From JAABQG01 sp963726365 (GTDB lineage: Bacteria > Pseudomonadota > Gammaproteobacteria > Burkholderiales > Burkholderiaceae_C), in the NCBI GenBank assembly GCA_963726365.1, contig CAVSCI010000009.1, positions 124,001 through 188,000 on the forward strand: DNA of 64,000 nt, given 5' to 3'. The position numbers and the translations under genes were made by a program. Below the pieces are notes generated by a model. That model was not told where the DNA came from, did not search any database, and was given only the letters and a program-made list of their open reading frames with translations. Below, in pieces: positions 26,528 to 35,434 of the stretch; the stretch's first letter is position 1, and every line of letters begins with the position of its first letter.

Positions 26528-26896
26528 ATGATCCAGACAGAATCTCGGTTAGACGTTGCCGACAATACCGGCGCCAAATCCGTCCTTTGCATCAAGGTGC
26601 TCGGCGGCTCGCGGCGTCGTTACGCCAGCGTCGGTGACATCATCAAGGTGAGCATCAAGGAAGCCGCTCCGCGTGGCCGCGTCAAAAAAGGCGAGGTTTA
26701 CAGCGCTGTGGTGGTGCGCACGGCCAAGGGCATCCGTCGCAGCGATGGCTCCCTGGTCAAATTCGACGGCAACGCAGCAGTGTTGCTGAATGCCAAATTG
26801 GAGCCCATCGGCACCCGCATCTTCGGCCCGGTCACGCGTGAACTGCGTACCGAGAAGTTCATGAAGATCGTGTCCCTGGCTCCTGAAGTTCTGTAA
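26528..26896 (+). CDS. rplN: 50S ribosomal protein L14
   Basis: L14 (122 residues) lies at the 30S-50S interface and contacts 16S rRNA helix 14. The family signature is seen in ESRLDVADNTGAKSVLCIKV and GRVKKGEVYSAVVVRTAKGI. It is the first gene of this spc operon; rpsQ, rpmC and the S10 genes that usually precede it are not in the window. The ATG at 26528 lies at the end of a 130-base leader. Confidence 0.98.
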   Translation: MIQTESRLDVADNTGAKSVLCIKVLGGSRRRYASVGDIIKVSIKEAAPRGRVKKGEVYSAVVVRTAKGIRRSDGSLVKFDGNAAVLLNAKLEPIGTRIFGPVTRELRTEKFMKIVSLAPEVL

Positions 26897-26905
26897 GGAC
26901 ACGTC

Positions 26906-27226
26906 ATGAACAAGATTCGCAAAGGCGACGAGGTCATCGTGATCACCGGGCGCGACAAGGGCAAGCGCGGCAAGGTTTCGCTGCGCAAGGACGACTCGAT
27001 GCTGGTGGTTGACGGTATCAACATGGTGAAAAAGCACACCAAGCCCAATCCGCTCAAGGGCGCGCCGGGCGGCATCGTGCAAAAGACCATGCCAATCCAT
27101 CAGTCCAACGTGGCCATTTTCAATGCGGCCACCGGCAAGGCTGATCGCGTGGGCATCAAACTGCTGGCGGATGGCAAGCGCGTTCGCGTTTTCAAGTCCA
27201 GTGGCGAAGAAATCAAGGTGGCATGA
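26906..27226 (+). CDS. rplX: 50S ribosomal protein L24
   Basis: L24 (106 residues) starts 23S rRNA folding and later sits near the exit tunnel. It has the KOW motif region (KIRKGDEVIVITGRDKGKRG) at its start. The stop at 27224-27226 overlaps the first in-frame ATG of rplE, so the genes are coupled. It sits 9 bases after rplN. Confidence 0.98.
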   Translation: MNKIRKGDEVIVITGRDKGKRGKVSLRKDDSMLVVDGINMVKKHTKPNPLKGAPGGIVQKTMPIHQSNVAIFNAATGKADRVGIKLLADGKRVRVFKSSGEEIKVA

Positions 27227-27228
27227 CC

Positions 27229-27768
27229 ATGGCACGACTCCAACAAATTTACCGCGAAAAAATCGCTCCCGAATTGATGGCCAAGTTTGGCTACAAATCG
27301 CCGATGCAGGTGCCGCGCCTTTCCAAGATCACGCTCAACATGGGTGTGAGCGAGGCGGTCGCGGACAAGAAGGTCATGGACAACGCCGTGAGCGACCTGA
27401 CGAAGATCGCCGGGCAGAAGCCTGTGGTGACCAACGCCAAGAAGGCGATCGCCGGTTTCAAGATTCGCGAAGGTCAGGCGATTGGCTGCATGGTCACATT
27501 GCGCGGCGTGCAGATGTACGAATTCCTGGACCGTTTCGTGACGGTGGCGTTGCCCCGGGTCCGTGACTTCCGTGGTATTTCCGGACGCGCATTCGACGGG
27601 CGTGGCAACTACAACGTCGGCGTCAAAGAGCAGATTATTTTTCCTGAGATCGAGTACGACAAGGTGGATGCCTTGCGCGGCCTCAACATCAGCATCACGA
27701 CAACGGCCAAGACCGACGAAGAGTGCAAGGCGCTTCTCGCTGGTTTCCGTTTCCCGTTCAAGAACTGA
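27229..27768 (+). CDS. rplE: 50S ribosomal protein L5
   Basis: L5 (179 residues) binds 5S rRNA and contacts P-site tRNA. Family features include FGYKSPMQVPRLSKITLNMG and GRGNYNVGVKEQIIFPEIEY. ATG 27229 gives MARLQQIYREK, the length and start of other Burkholderiales L5 proteins; the ATG at 27223 overlaps the rplX stop and would add Met-Thr only. An AAGGTGG box lies upstream of both. Confidence 0.97.
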   Translation: MARLQQIYREKIAPELMAKFGYKSPMQVPRLSKITLNMGVSEAVADKKVMDNAVSDLTKIAGQKPVVTNAKKAIAGFKIREGQAIGCMVTLRGVQMYEFLDRFVTVALPRVRDFRGISGRAFDGRGNYNVGVKEQIIFPEIEYDKVDALRGLNISITTTAKTDEECKALLAGFRFPFKN

Positions 27769-27776
27769 GGTGACCT

Positions 27777-28082
27777 GTGGCAAAAATGGCTTTAATTGAG
27801 CGCGAGCTCAAGCGGGACAAACTGGTCGCCAAATACGCGAAGAAACACGCGGAATTCAAGGCGATCGCCAACGATGCTAAGCGTTCGGATGAAGAGCGTG
27901 CAGCCGCCCGCCTGGGCTTGCAGAAGCTCCCGCGCAATGCCAATCCGACGCGTCAGCGCAATCGTTGCGCCGTCACTGGGCGTGCTCGTGGAACTTTCCG
28001 CCAGTTCGGTCTGGGTCGTTCGAAGATTCGTGAAATGGCTTTTGCAGGCGATATCCCCGGTATCGTCAAGGCAAGCTGGTAA
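27777..28082 (+). CDS. rpsN: 30S ribosomal protein S14
   Basis: S14 (101 residues) helps assemble the 30S head. It is the long zinc-independent type: RQRNRCAVTGRARGTFRQFG has a single cysteine rather than the CxxC pairs. GTG at 27777 is the start, supported by GAGGTGA just before it; the internal ATG at 27786 would drop residues conserved in the family. Confidence 0.95.
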   Translation: MAKMALIERELKRDKLVAKYAKKHAEFKAIANDAKRSDEERAAARLGLQKLPRNANPTRQRNRCAVTGRARGTFRQFGLGRSKIREMAFAGDIPGIVKASW

Positions 28083-28099
28083 TCGGCAGGAGATTTAAC

Positions 28100-28495
28100 A
28101 TGAGCATGAGTGATCCCATTGCCGATCTGTTGACCCGCATTCGCAACGCGCAAATGGTTGCCAAGGCAACCGTACTGATTCCGTCTTCCAAAGTGAAGGT
28201 GGCCATTGCGCAGGTGTTGAAGGACGAGGGTTACATTGACGGATTCCAGGTCAAGTCCACCGACGGCAAAGCCGAGCTGGAAATCACCCTGAAGTACTAC
28301 GCCGGACGTCCCGTCATCGAGCGTATCGAGCGGGTAAGCCGTCCTGGCCTGCGCGTTTACAAAGGCCACGATGCCATTCCCACCGTGATGAACGGTCTGG
28401 GCGTCGCCATCGTGACGACTCCGAAGGGGGTCATGACTGATCGCAAGGCGCGCGCTACCGGTGTCGGTGGCGAAGTGCTCTGCTACGTGGCTTGA
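28100..28495 (+). CDS. rpsH: 30S ribosomal protein S8
   Basis: S8 (131 residues) is a central 16S rRNA-binding protein and, in E. coli, the translational repressor of the spc operon. The start MSMSDPIADLLTRIRNAQMV is standard, as are RPGLRVYKGHDAIPTVMNGL and the C-terminal GGEVLCYVA. A GGAG site lies upstream. The second ATG at 28106 is also possible. Confidence 0.97.
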   Translation: MSMSDPIADLLTRIRNAQMVAKATVLIPSSKVKVAIAQVLKDEGYIDGFQVKSTDGKAELEITLKYYAGRPVIERIERVSRPGLRVYKGHDAIPTVMNGLGVAIVTTPKGVMTDRKARATGVGGEVLCYVA

Positions 28496-28519
28496 CCGCG
28501 GCATTGAGGAGAAACTGAA

Positions 28520-29053
28520 ATGTCCCGTGTAGGAAAAATGCCTGTGACCATCCCCGCTGGCGTGGATGTGTCCATCAAGGAAGATCAGATCAGCGTGAAA
28601 GGCTCTGGCGGCACGTTGCTGCTGAAGCAGAACATGCTGGTAACTGTGGCGAATGACGCCGGCAAGCTGACGTTCGCGCCGGCGAACGAGTCCCGGGAAG
28701 CCAATGCCATGAGCGGCACCATGCGTCAGCTGGTGAACAACATGGTGGTGGGGGTCAGCAAGGGCTTCGAGAAAAAGCTGAGCCTGGTCGGAGTGGGCTA
28801 CAAGGCCCAGGCGCAAGGCGCCAAACTGAGCTTGACCGTGGGGTACTCCCATCCCGTCAACAAGGAAATGCCCGCCGGGATTACCGTGCAGACGGCGACC
28901 CCCACCGAGATCCTGATCAAGGGGGCTGACCGTCAGCGCGTGGGCCAGGTGGCTGCCGAGATTCGTGCAATCCGTCCTCCCGAGCCCTACAAAGGCAAGG
29001 GCATCCGTTATTCGGATGAAAAGATCACGATCAAAGAGACCAAGAAGAAATAA
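28520..29053 (+). CDS. rplF: 50S ribosomal protein L6
   Basis: L6 (177 residues) binds near the sarcin-ricin loop and the factor-binding site. The conserved C-terminal signature PEPYKGKGIRYSDEKITIKE is complete. Two similar domains fit the family. A GAGGAG site precedes the ATG. Confidence 0.98.
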   Translation: MSRVGKMPVTIPAGVDVSIKEDQISVKGSGGTLLLKQNMLVTVANDAGKLTFAPANESREANAMSGTMRQLVNNMVVGVSKGFEKKLSLVGVGYKAQAQGAKLSLTVGYSHPVNKEMPAGITVQTATPTEILIKGADRQRVGQVAAEIRAIRPPEPYKGKGIRYSDEKITIKETKKK

Positions 29054-29064
29054 GGAGCGGCATC

Positions 29065-29433
29065 ATGTTGACCAAAAAAGAGCAGCGTCTTCGCCGGGCC
29101 CGTCAGACCCGAATCCGCATCGCCATTCAAGGCGTTGCGCGGCTGACGGTGAATCGCACCAATTTGCATATCTATGCCAACGTCATTTCCGGCGACGGCA
29201 CCAAGGTGTTGGCCAGCGCATCGACCGCTGAAGCGGATGTGCGCAAGTCGTTGGATGGCTCGGCTGGCAAGGGCGGCAACGCTGCCGCCGCGAAGGCCGT
29301 TGGCAAGCGCATTGCTGAAAAGGCAAAAGCTGCTGGCGTCGAGAAAGTGGCGTTTGATCGCGCCGGCTTTGCGTATCACGGTCGCGTCAAGGCGCTGGCT
29401 GATGCGGCGCGTGAAGCTGGCTTGCAGTTCTAA
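29065..29433 (+). CDS. rplR: 50S ribosomal protein L18
   Basis: L18 (122 residues) binds 5S rRNA with L5 and L25. Typical features are the basic RLRRARQTRIRIAIQGVARL start and AEKAKAAGVEKVAFDRAGFA. A GGAG site precedes the ATG, 11 bases after rplF. Confidence 0.97.
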   Translation: MLTKKEQRLRRARQTRIRIAIQGVARLTVNRTNLHIYANVISGDGTKVLASASTAEADVRKSLDGSAGKGGNAAAAKAVGKRIAEKAKAAGVEKVAFDRAGFAYHGRVKALADAAREAGLQF

Positions 29434-29450
29434 GCGGATCGGAAACAATC

Positions 29451-29969
29451 ATGGCTAAATTTCAGGCAAGAGCGCAAGGTGACGGTCCCGAGGACGGCAT
29501 GCGCGAGAAAATGATCGCGATCAATCGCGTGACCAAGGTCGTCAAGGGCGGCCGTATTCTTGGTTTCGCGGCGTTGACCGTGGTCGGCGACGGCGATGGC
29601 CGTGTCGGCATGGGTAAGGGCAAGTCCAAGGAAGTGCCGGCAGCTGTGCAGAAGGCGATGGAAGAAGCCCGCCGCAACCTGAACAAGGTTTCATTGCGCA
29701 ATGGCACGATCCATCACAACGTGACAGGCCATCATGGCGCGGCCTCGGTCATGATGGCGCCGGCTCCAAAGGGTACCGGCATCATCGCGGGCGGCCCCAT
29801 GCGCGCCGTTTTTGAAGTGATGGGTATCACTGATATCGTGGCTAAGAGCCATGGCTCATCCAATCCTTACAACATGGTGCGCGCCACGCTGAATGCGCTG
29901 TCCAACTCGACCACCGCGTCGGCAGTTGCGGCCAAGCGCGGCAAGACCGTCGAAGAAATCTTCGTCTAA
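29451..29969 (+). CDS. rpsE: 30S ribosomal protein S5
   Basis: S5 (172 residues) affects decoding accuracy and helicase action at the mRNA entry. The double-stranded RNA-binding-like signature is seen in VTKVVKGGRILGFAALTVVG and GDGRVGMGKGKSKEVPAAVQ. The C-terminal part GGPMRAVFEVMGITDIVAKS is standard. Confidence 0.98.
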   Translation: MAKFQARAQGDGPEDGMREKMIAINRVTKVVKGGRILGFAALTVVGDGDGRVGMGKGKSKEVPAAVQKAMEEARRNLNKVSLRNGTIHHNVTGHHGAASVMMAPAPKGTGIIAGGPMRAVFEVMGITDIVAKSHGSSNPYNMVRATLNALSNSTTASAVAAKRGKTVEEIFV

Positions 29970-29981
29970 CCGGGATTGACC

Positions 29982-30167
29982 ATGACTACACAACAACAAA
30001 CCGTCAAAGTCCAGTTGGTGCGAAGCCCCATTGGATGCAAGGAATCGCATCGTGCCACCGTTCGTGGGCTCGGCCTGCGAAAGCTCAACAGCACCAGCGA
30101 ACTTCAGGATTCACCTGCAGTGCGCGGCATGATCAACAAGATCAGCTATCTGGTCAAAGTACTCTGA
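29982..30167 (+). CDS. rpmD: 50S ribosomal protein L30
   Basis: L30 (61 residues), a small globular protein of the large subunit. It contains LVRSPIGCKESHRATVRGLG and the family end MINKISYLVKVL. ATG 29982 was chosen; a TTG at 29976 in the same frame would add two residues and is less likely. Confidence 0.95.
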   Translation: MTTQQQTVKVQLVRSPIGCKESHRATVRGLGLRKLNSTSELQDSPAVRGMINKISYLVKVL

Positions 30168-30177
30168 GAGGTTGCTG

Positions 30178-30609
30178 ATGGAACTCAATAACATCAAACA
30201 TGCTGACGGAGCCAAGCACGCCAAGCGCCGTGTCGGCCGCGGAATTGGTTCTGGTCTGGGCAAGACGGCGGGACGTGGCCATAAAGGCCAGAAATCCCGG
30301 GCTGGTGGCTACCACAAGGTCGGTTTCGAGGGCGGTCAAATGCCCTTGCAACGTCGCCTGCCCAAGCGCGGCTTCAAGTCTCATTTGCTGAAGTTCAATG
30401 CCGAAGTGACCCTGACCGCGCTAGAGCGACTGGGCGCATCAGACGTCGATCTGCTGGCATTGAAGCAGGCGGGCCTGGTGGGTCAGCTTGCCAAGGTGGT
30501 CAAGGTCATCAACACCGGCGCCATTTCGAGGGCCGTGACGCTCAAGGGCATTGGTGCTACCGCCGGTGCGAAAGCGGCCATCGAGGCTGCTGGCGGCGCC
30601 TTGGCTTGA
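30178..30609 (+). CDS. rplO: 50S ribosomal protein L15
   Basis: L15 (143 residues) binds 23S rRNA late in assembly. The glycine-rich N-terminal half (KRRVGRGIGSGLGKTAGRGH) and FEGGQMPLQRRLPKRGFKS are characteristic. ATG 30178 was used; the alternative TTG at 30172 has no support. Confidence 0.97.
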   Translation: MELNNIKHADGAKHAKRRVGRGIGSGLGKTAGRGHKGQKSRAGGYHKVGFEGGQMPLQRRLPKRGFKSHLLKFNAEVTLTALERLGASDVDLLALKQAGLVGQLAKVVKVINTGAISRAVTLKGIGATAGAKAAIEAAGGALA

Positions 30610-30633
30610 ATGCGGTATTGAAAGTAGATTTCA

Positions 30634-31954
30634 GTGGCAACTAACGCGGCACAAATTGCGAAGACGGGCAAATTCGGCGACCTGCGTCGCCGTCTGGTGT
30701 TCCTGTTGCTGGCCCTTGTTGTCTTTCGGGTCGGTGCGCACATACCAGTGCCTGGAATTGACCCTTCGCAACTGCAGCAGCTTTTCAAAGGGCAGCAGGG
30801 TGGCATCCTGAGCCTGTTCAACATGTTTTCCGGTGGCGCGCTGTCCCGGTTCACGGTGTTTGCGCTTGGGATCATGCCGTACATATCGGCATCCATCATC
30901 ATGCAGTTGCTGACTTATGTGGTTCCCACATTTGAGCAACTGAAGAAGGAAGGCGAGTCAGGGCGTCGCAAGATCACCCAGTACACGCGTTACGGCACAC
31001 TGGGCTTGGCCCTGTTCCAATCTTTGGGTATTTCAGTCGCGCTTGAAAGCTCTGCCGGACTCGTGATTGACCCGGGGATGGGTTTCCGGATGACTGCGAT
31101 GGTCTCCCTGACCGCCGGTACGATGTTCCTGATGTGGTTGGGAGAACAGATCACCGAGCGCGGTCTGGGTAATGGTATCTCGATCATCATTTTTGCTGGT
31201 ATCGCATCAGGTTTGCCGAATGCCATTGGCGGTTTGCTGGAGTTGGTCCGTACGGGCGCGATGAGCATTCTCGTCGCAATTTTCATAGTCGGCCGTCGTG
31301 GTGCTGGTGACCTACTTTGTTGTGTTTGTCGAGCGGGGCCAGCGGAAGATCCTGGTCAACTACGCGCGCCGACAGGTTGGAAACAAGGTCTATGGTGGCC
31401 AGTCTTCTCATTTGCCACTGAAGCTCAACATGGCCGGCGTGATCCCGCCAATTTTTGCTTCTTCGATCATTTTATTGCCAGCAACGGTTGTGAGCTGGTT
31501 CAGTTCTGGCGATTCGATGCGCTGGCTCAAGGACATTTCCGGTGCTTTGGCGCCTGGACAGCCGATCTATGTGATGCTGTACGCTGCTGCGATCGTGTTT
31601 TTCTGCTTCTTCTATACGGCGCTTGTATTCAATAGCCGAGAGACCGCAGATAACTTGAAGAAAAGTGGTGCTTTCGTCCCGGGCATTCGTCCAGGTGATC
31701 AGACCGCCCGGTACATTGACAAGATTCTGGTCAGGTTGACTTTGGCCGGCGCTGTTTACATCACGTTTGTGTGTTTGTTGCCAGAGTTTCTGGTTCTCAG
31801 GTACAACGTGCCTTTCTATTTCGGTGGCACCTCATTGCTGATCATTGTCGTGGTGACCATGGATTTCATGGCACAGGTGCAAAACTACCTGATGTCTCAA
31901 CAGTACGATTCCTTGCTCAAGAAAGCCAATTTCAAGACTTCGATTGGCGGTTAA
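30634..31954 (+). CDS. secY: Preprotein translocase subunit SecY (frameshifted in this sequence)
   Basis: SecY is the ten-helix channel of the Sec translocon. The GTG-started first part (MATNAAQIAKTGKFGDLRRR, with VGAHIPVPGIDPSQLQQLF and GIMPYISASIIMQLLTYVVP) runs to ILVAIFIV. The rest, LVTYFVVFVERGQRKILVNY to the C-terminus with FKTSIGG, is in another frame. Deleting one G from the GG at 31291-31292 restores IFIVAVVVLVTYF and a 439-residue protein of normal size. The gene is essential, so a sequence error is far more likely than a real break. It follows rplO by 24 bases. Confidence 0.97.
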
Positions 31955-32077
31955 AAGCTGTCAGCAGGAAAAAGTTCAAGTAGATGCGAAAAGCCGTGGG
32001 GCTGGCATAAATAGTATTTCGCGCTAAATGATGGCGTTTTTTTCCAGTCAACGGGTTGGAAATTTTAGGAGAGTGAA

Positions 32078-32191
32078 ATGAGAGTTTCGGCTTCGGTCAA
32101 GAAAATTTGCCGCAACTGCAAGATCATCCGGCGCAAAGGTGTTGTTCGCGTGATCTGTACAGACCCGCGTCACAAGCAGCGTCAAGGCTGA
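32078..32191 (+). CDS. rpmJ: 50S ribosomal protein L36
   Basis: L36, only 37 residues: MRVSASVKKICRNCKIIRRK, then a tail ending in RQG. The zinc-ribbon ligands C11, C14, C27 and His32 are all present, so this is the zinc-binding form. AGGAGAG lies just before the ATG. No infA lies between secY and rpmJ, unlike in many betaproteobacteria. Confidence 0.95.
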   Translation: MRVSASVKKICRNCKIIRRKGVVRVICTDPRHKQRQG

Positions 32192-32215
32192 TCGCAAGAG
32201 TTTTAGAGGACGAAA

Positions 32216-32581
32216 ATGGCACGTATAGCTGGCATCAACATTCCGCCGCAGAAACATGCTGAAATTGGCCTGACCGCCATTTTTGGTATCGGACGCAATC
32301 GCGCTCGCAAAATCTGCGATGCATGCGGCATCGCATATGCAAAAAAGGTCAAGGATTTGACCGATGGAGATCTGGAGAAAATCCGTGACCAGATCGCCCA
32401 GTTCACGATCGAGGGTGACCTTCGCCGTGAAACGACGATGAACATCAAGCGTTTGATGGATATCGGCTGCTATCGCGGATTCCGCCATCGTCGTGGATTG
32501 CCCATGCGTGGCCAGCGTACCCGCACGAACGCGCGTACCCGCAAGGGTCCGCGCAAAGCCGCTGCGGCCTTGAAAAAATAA
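32216..32581 (+). CDS. rpsM: 30S ribosomal protein S13
   Basis: S13 (121 residues) sits at the top of the 30S head and contacts P-site tRNA and the 50S subunit. The start MARIAGINIPPQKHAEIGLT and the basic tail GQRTRTNARTRKGPRKAAAA are standard. It follows rpmJ by 24 bases with an AGAGGA-like site. Confidence 0.98.
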   Translation: MARIAGINIPPQKHAEIGLTAIFGIGRNRARKICDACGIAYAKKVKDLTDGDLEKIRDQIAQFTIEGDLRRETTMNIKRLMDIGCYRGFRHRRGLPMRGQRTRTNARTRKGPRKAAAALKK

Positions 32582-32600
32582 ACGGGATTGAAAGTTCAAA

Positions 32601-33005
32601 ATGGCAAAAGCTCCCGCAAATAGCGCTGCCCAGCGCGTTCGCAAGAAAGTTCGCAAGAACGTTTCCGACGGCATTGCACACGTGCATGCTTCGTTCAACA
32701 ACACGATCATTACCATCACCGATCGCCAGGGCAATGCCTTGTCTTGGGCGTCGTCGGGTGGTCAGGGTTTCAAGGGCTCGCGTAAGTCCACTCCGTTTGC
32801 GGCGCAGGTCGCATCGGAAGTGGCGGGTCGCGCGGCCATTGATCAGGGCATCAAGAATCTTGATGTAGAAATCAAGGGCCCGGGTCCTGGTCGTGAATCT
32901 TCCGTTCGCGCGCTGGCCGCCCTGGGCATTCGGATCTCATCCATCGCTGACGTGACGCCGATGCCCCACAACGGATGCCGGCCGCAAAAGCGTCGCCGTA
33001 TCTAA
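32601..33005 (+). CDS. rpsK: 30S ribosomal protein S11
   Basis: S11 (134 residues) forms part of the 30S platform. HVHASFNNTIITITDRQGNA and the C-terminal DVTPMPHNGCRPQKRRRI are signature segments. It lies 19 bases after rpsM. Confidence 0.98.
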   Translation: MAKAPANSAAQRVRKKVRKNVSDGIAHVHASFNNTIITITDRQGNALSWASSGGQGFKGSRKSTPFAAQVASEVAGRAAIDQGIKNLDVEIKGPGPGRESSVRALAALGIRISSIADVTPMPHNGCRPQKRRRI

Positions 33006-33021
33006 TTCAACCAAGCCCACC

Positions 33022-33062
33022 GCCATCACTGCACCAGTGATGGCTCCCGCAGAATCCTGCGG
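33022..33062 (+). promoter_or_regulatory. Two tandem hairpins before rpsD
   Basis: GCCATCACT and AGTGATGGC (33022-33044) form an exact 9-base-pair stem with a five-base loop; CCGCAG and CTGCGG (33047-33062) form a second exact 6-base-pair stem with a four-base loop. They fill the 80-base rpsK-rpsD gap. There is no T-run, so they are not simple terminators. A leader that binds S4 or slows readthrough is one possibility. Confidence 0.5.
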
Positions 33063-33085
33063 CAGATGACATAAAGGAAGTTCAA

Positions 33086-33709
33086 GTGGCACGTTACCTC
33101 GGCCCCAAGGCCAAATTATCCCGCCGGGAAGGCACCGACCTGTTTCTGAAGAGCGCCCGCCGCTCGATCAGCGACAAGTGCAAGTTCGAATCCAAACCTG
33201 GCCAGCATGGTCGTACTTCCGGGCAGCGCACGTCTGACTTTGGCCTGCAGTTGCGTGAGAAGCAGAAGGTCAAGCGGATGTATGGCATCCTCGAGCGCCA
33301 GTTCCGGCGCTATTTTGAGGAAGCCGATCGCCGCAAGGGAAACACCGGTGCCAACCTGCTGTTCATCCTGGAGTCTCGTCTGGACAACGTTGTCTACCGG
33401 ATGGGATTTGGTTCGACCCGCGCAGAAGCCCGTCAGCTGGTTTCCCACAAGGCAGTGACGGTCAACGGTCAGCCGGTGAACATTCCTTCGTACATGGTCA
33501 AGACCGGCGACGTGATTTCCGTTCGTGACAAGTCCAAGAAGCAGACGCGGATTTCCGAGGCGCTGCAGCTGGCGCAGCAGGTTGGCATGCCGGCCTGGGT
33601 GGAAGTGAATCTGGAAAAGGTTGAAGGCATCTTCAAGAAGGTTCCAGACCGCGATGAATTTGCAGCGGACATCAACGAGTCACTGATCGTCGAACTGTAT
33701 TCGCGTTAA
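33086..33709 (+). CDS. rpsD: 30S ribosomal protein S4
   Basis: S4 (207 residues) starts 16S rRNA assembly and represses the alpha operon in E. coli. The S4 RNA-binding domain is visible in LESRLDNVVYRMGFGSTRAE and ARQLVSHKAVTVNGQPVNIP. GTG at 33086 is the start (MARYLGPKAKLSRREGTDL), supported by AAGGAAG just upstream. Confidence 0.98.
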   Translation: MARYLGPKAKLSRREGTDLFLKSARRSISDKCKFESKPGQHGRTSGQRTSDFGLQLREKQKVKRMYGILERQFRRYFEEADRRKGNTGANLLFILESRLDNVVYRMGFGSTRAEARQLVSHKAVTVNGQPVNIPSYMVKTGDVISVRDKSKKQTRISEALQLAQQVGMPAWVEVNLEKVEGIFKKVPDRDEFAADINESLIVELYSR

Positions 33710-33818
33710 TCCGGATCCAGATCCCAAAAATTTGTTCCAGCGCCGCCACATCTGGCGGATCTGGCACTTCATCAGCCTTACCGGTGTAACGAATCGGGGG
33801 TATTGAGAGGATGTTTGA

Positions 33819-34811
33819 ATGCAAACCAATTTGCTGAAACCCAAGGCAATCAATGTCGAGCAGCTCGGGCTGAACCGCGCCAAGGTCACGCTCGAGCCCT
33901 TTGAGCGTGGCTACGGCCATACCCTGGGAAATGCGCTGCGTCGTGTCCTGCTGTCATCGATGGTCGGCTATGCCGCGACCGACGTGACGATTGCCGGCGT
34001 TTTGCACGAGTATTCTTCGATCGACGGCGTACAGGAAGATGTCGTCAACATCTTGCTGAACCTCAAGGGCGTTGTGTTCAAGCTTCACAATCGCGATGAG
34101 GTGACCTTGAGCCTGCGCAAGGATGGTGAAGGCGTCGTGACGGCTTCTGATATCCAGACACCCCACGATGTGGAAATTATCAACCCGGGGCATGTCATCG
34201 CAACCTTGTCACAAGGTGGCAAGCTGGACATTCAGATCAAGGTTGAAAAAGGTCGTGGCTACGTTCCGGGCACGATGCGGCGTCATGCCGACGAGCCGAC
34301 CAAGTCCATTGGTCGTATCGTTCTGGACGCCTCTTTCTCGCCAGTCAAGCGCGTCAGCTACACCGTCGAGAGCGCACGCGTTGAGCAGCGGACCGACCTT
34401 GACAAGCTGGTGATGGAGATCGAGACCAACGGCGCGGTCACGGCCGAAGATGCCGTTCGTGCATCGGCAAAAATTCTTGTCGAGCAGCTGGCGGTTTTTG
34501 CCCAGCTCGAGGGCAGTGAGCTTGCCGCTTTTGATGTCCCTGCACAGCGGGGTGGCAGCGCGCAGTTCGACCCGATCTTGTTGCGCCCGGTGGATGAACT
34601 CGAGTTGACGGTGCGTTCTGCCAATTGCCTGAAGGCCGAGAACATCTATTACATCGGTGATTTGATCCAGCGCACGGAAAACGAATTGCTCAAGACGCCA
34701 AACCTCGGGCGCAAGTCACTGAACGAGATCAAGGAAGTTCTGGCATCCCGCGGACTTACCTTGGGAATGAAACTGGAGAGCTGGCCGCCCGCAGGGCTGG
34801 ACAAGCGCTGA
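33819..34811 (+). CDS. rpoA: DNA-directed RNA polymerase subunit alpha
   Basis: The alpha subunit (330 residues) dimerises to nucleate RNA polymerase assembly. The N-terminal domain (about 1-235) carries EPFERGYGHTLGNALRRVLL; the C-terminal domain (about 250-320), which binds UP elements and activators, carries RSANCLKAENIYYIGDLIQR and LGRKSLNEIKEVLASRGLTL. A 109-base leader with internal base pairing precedes it. GAGAGGA lies just before the ATG. Confidence 0.98.
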   Translation: MQTNLLKPKAINVEQLGLNRAKVTLEPFERGYGHTLGNALRRVLLSSMVGYAATDVTIAGVLHEYSSIDGVQEDVVNILLNLKGVVFKLHNRDEVTLSLRKDGEGVVTASDIQTPHDVEIINPGHVIATLSQGGKLDIQIKVEKGRGYVPGTMRRHADEPTKSIGRIVLDASFSPVKRVSYTVESARVEQRTDLDKLVMEIETNGAVTAEDAVRASAKILVEQLAVFAQLEGSELAAFDVPAQRGGSAQFDPILLRPVDELELTVRSANCLKAENIYYIGDLIQRTENELLKTPNLGRKSLNEIKEVLASRGLTLGMKLESWPPAGLDKR

Positions 34812-34911
34812 CTCGAGTTTTTTGATCTCTTCAGAAGAGGTCAAGGACATGACGCGCGGTACCTGAAACGGCCGTGCGCTTTTACAAAAAATGAAATGAA
34901 AGGACTGCATC

Positions 34912-35310
34912 ATGCGTCACGGACACGGACTACGTAAACTGAACAGAACCAGCGAGCACCGCCTCGCGATGCTTCGCAACATGATGAACTCGCTGCTTGA
35001 GCACGAGGCCATCAAGACCACCTTGCCCAAGGCCAAGGAGCTTCGCCGCGTGGTTGAGCCCATGATCACGCTGGCCAAAGAGCCCACGCTTGCCAACCGC
35101 CGCCTTGCGTTCAATCGCTTGCGCGACCGTGACATCGTGACCAAGCTCTTCGCCGTGCTAGGCCCCCGGTACCAGGCACGTCCGGGCGGTTACACCCGCA
35201 TTCTGAAAATGGGCTTTCGCGTCGGCGACAACGCGCCTATGGCACTGGTTGAACTCGTGGACCGCCCAGCGGAAACCGACCAGCAAGTTTCCGGCGAAGC
35301 TGCCGCATAA
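34912..35310 (+). CDS. rplQ: 50S ribosomal protein L17
   Basis: L17 (132 residues) lies near the tunnel exit. The start MRHGHGLRKLNRTSEHRLAM and the GGYTRILKMGFRVGDNAPMA region are standard. The last ribosomal gene of the alpha operon; the initiator tRNA gene follows 20 bases after the stop. Confidence 0.98.
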   Translation: MRHGHGLRKLNRTSEHRLAMLRNMMNSLLEHEAIKTTLPKAKELRRVVEPMITLAKEPTLANRRLAFNRLRDRDIVTKLFAVLGPRYQARPGGYTRILKMGFRVGDNAPMALVELVDRPAETDQQVSGEAAA

Positions 35311-35330
35311 GTGTTATAATTCCATCTTGC

Positions 35331-35407
<77 letters not shown>

Positions 35408-35434
35408 ATCAGTAAGCGGTTAACGCTGACAGTA

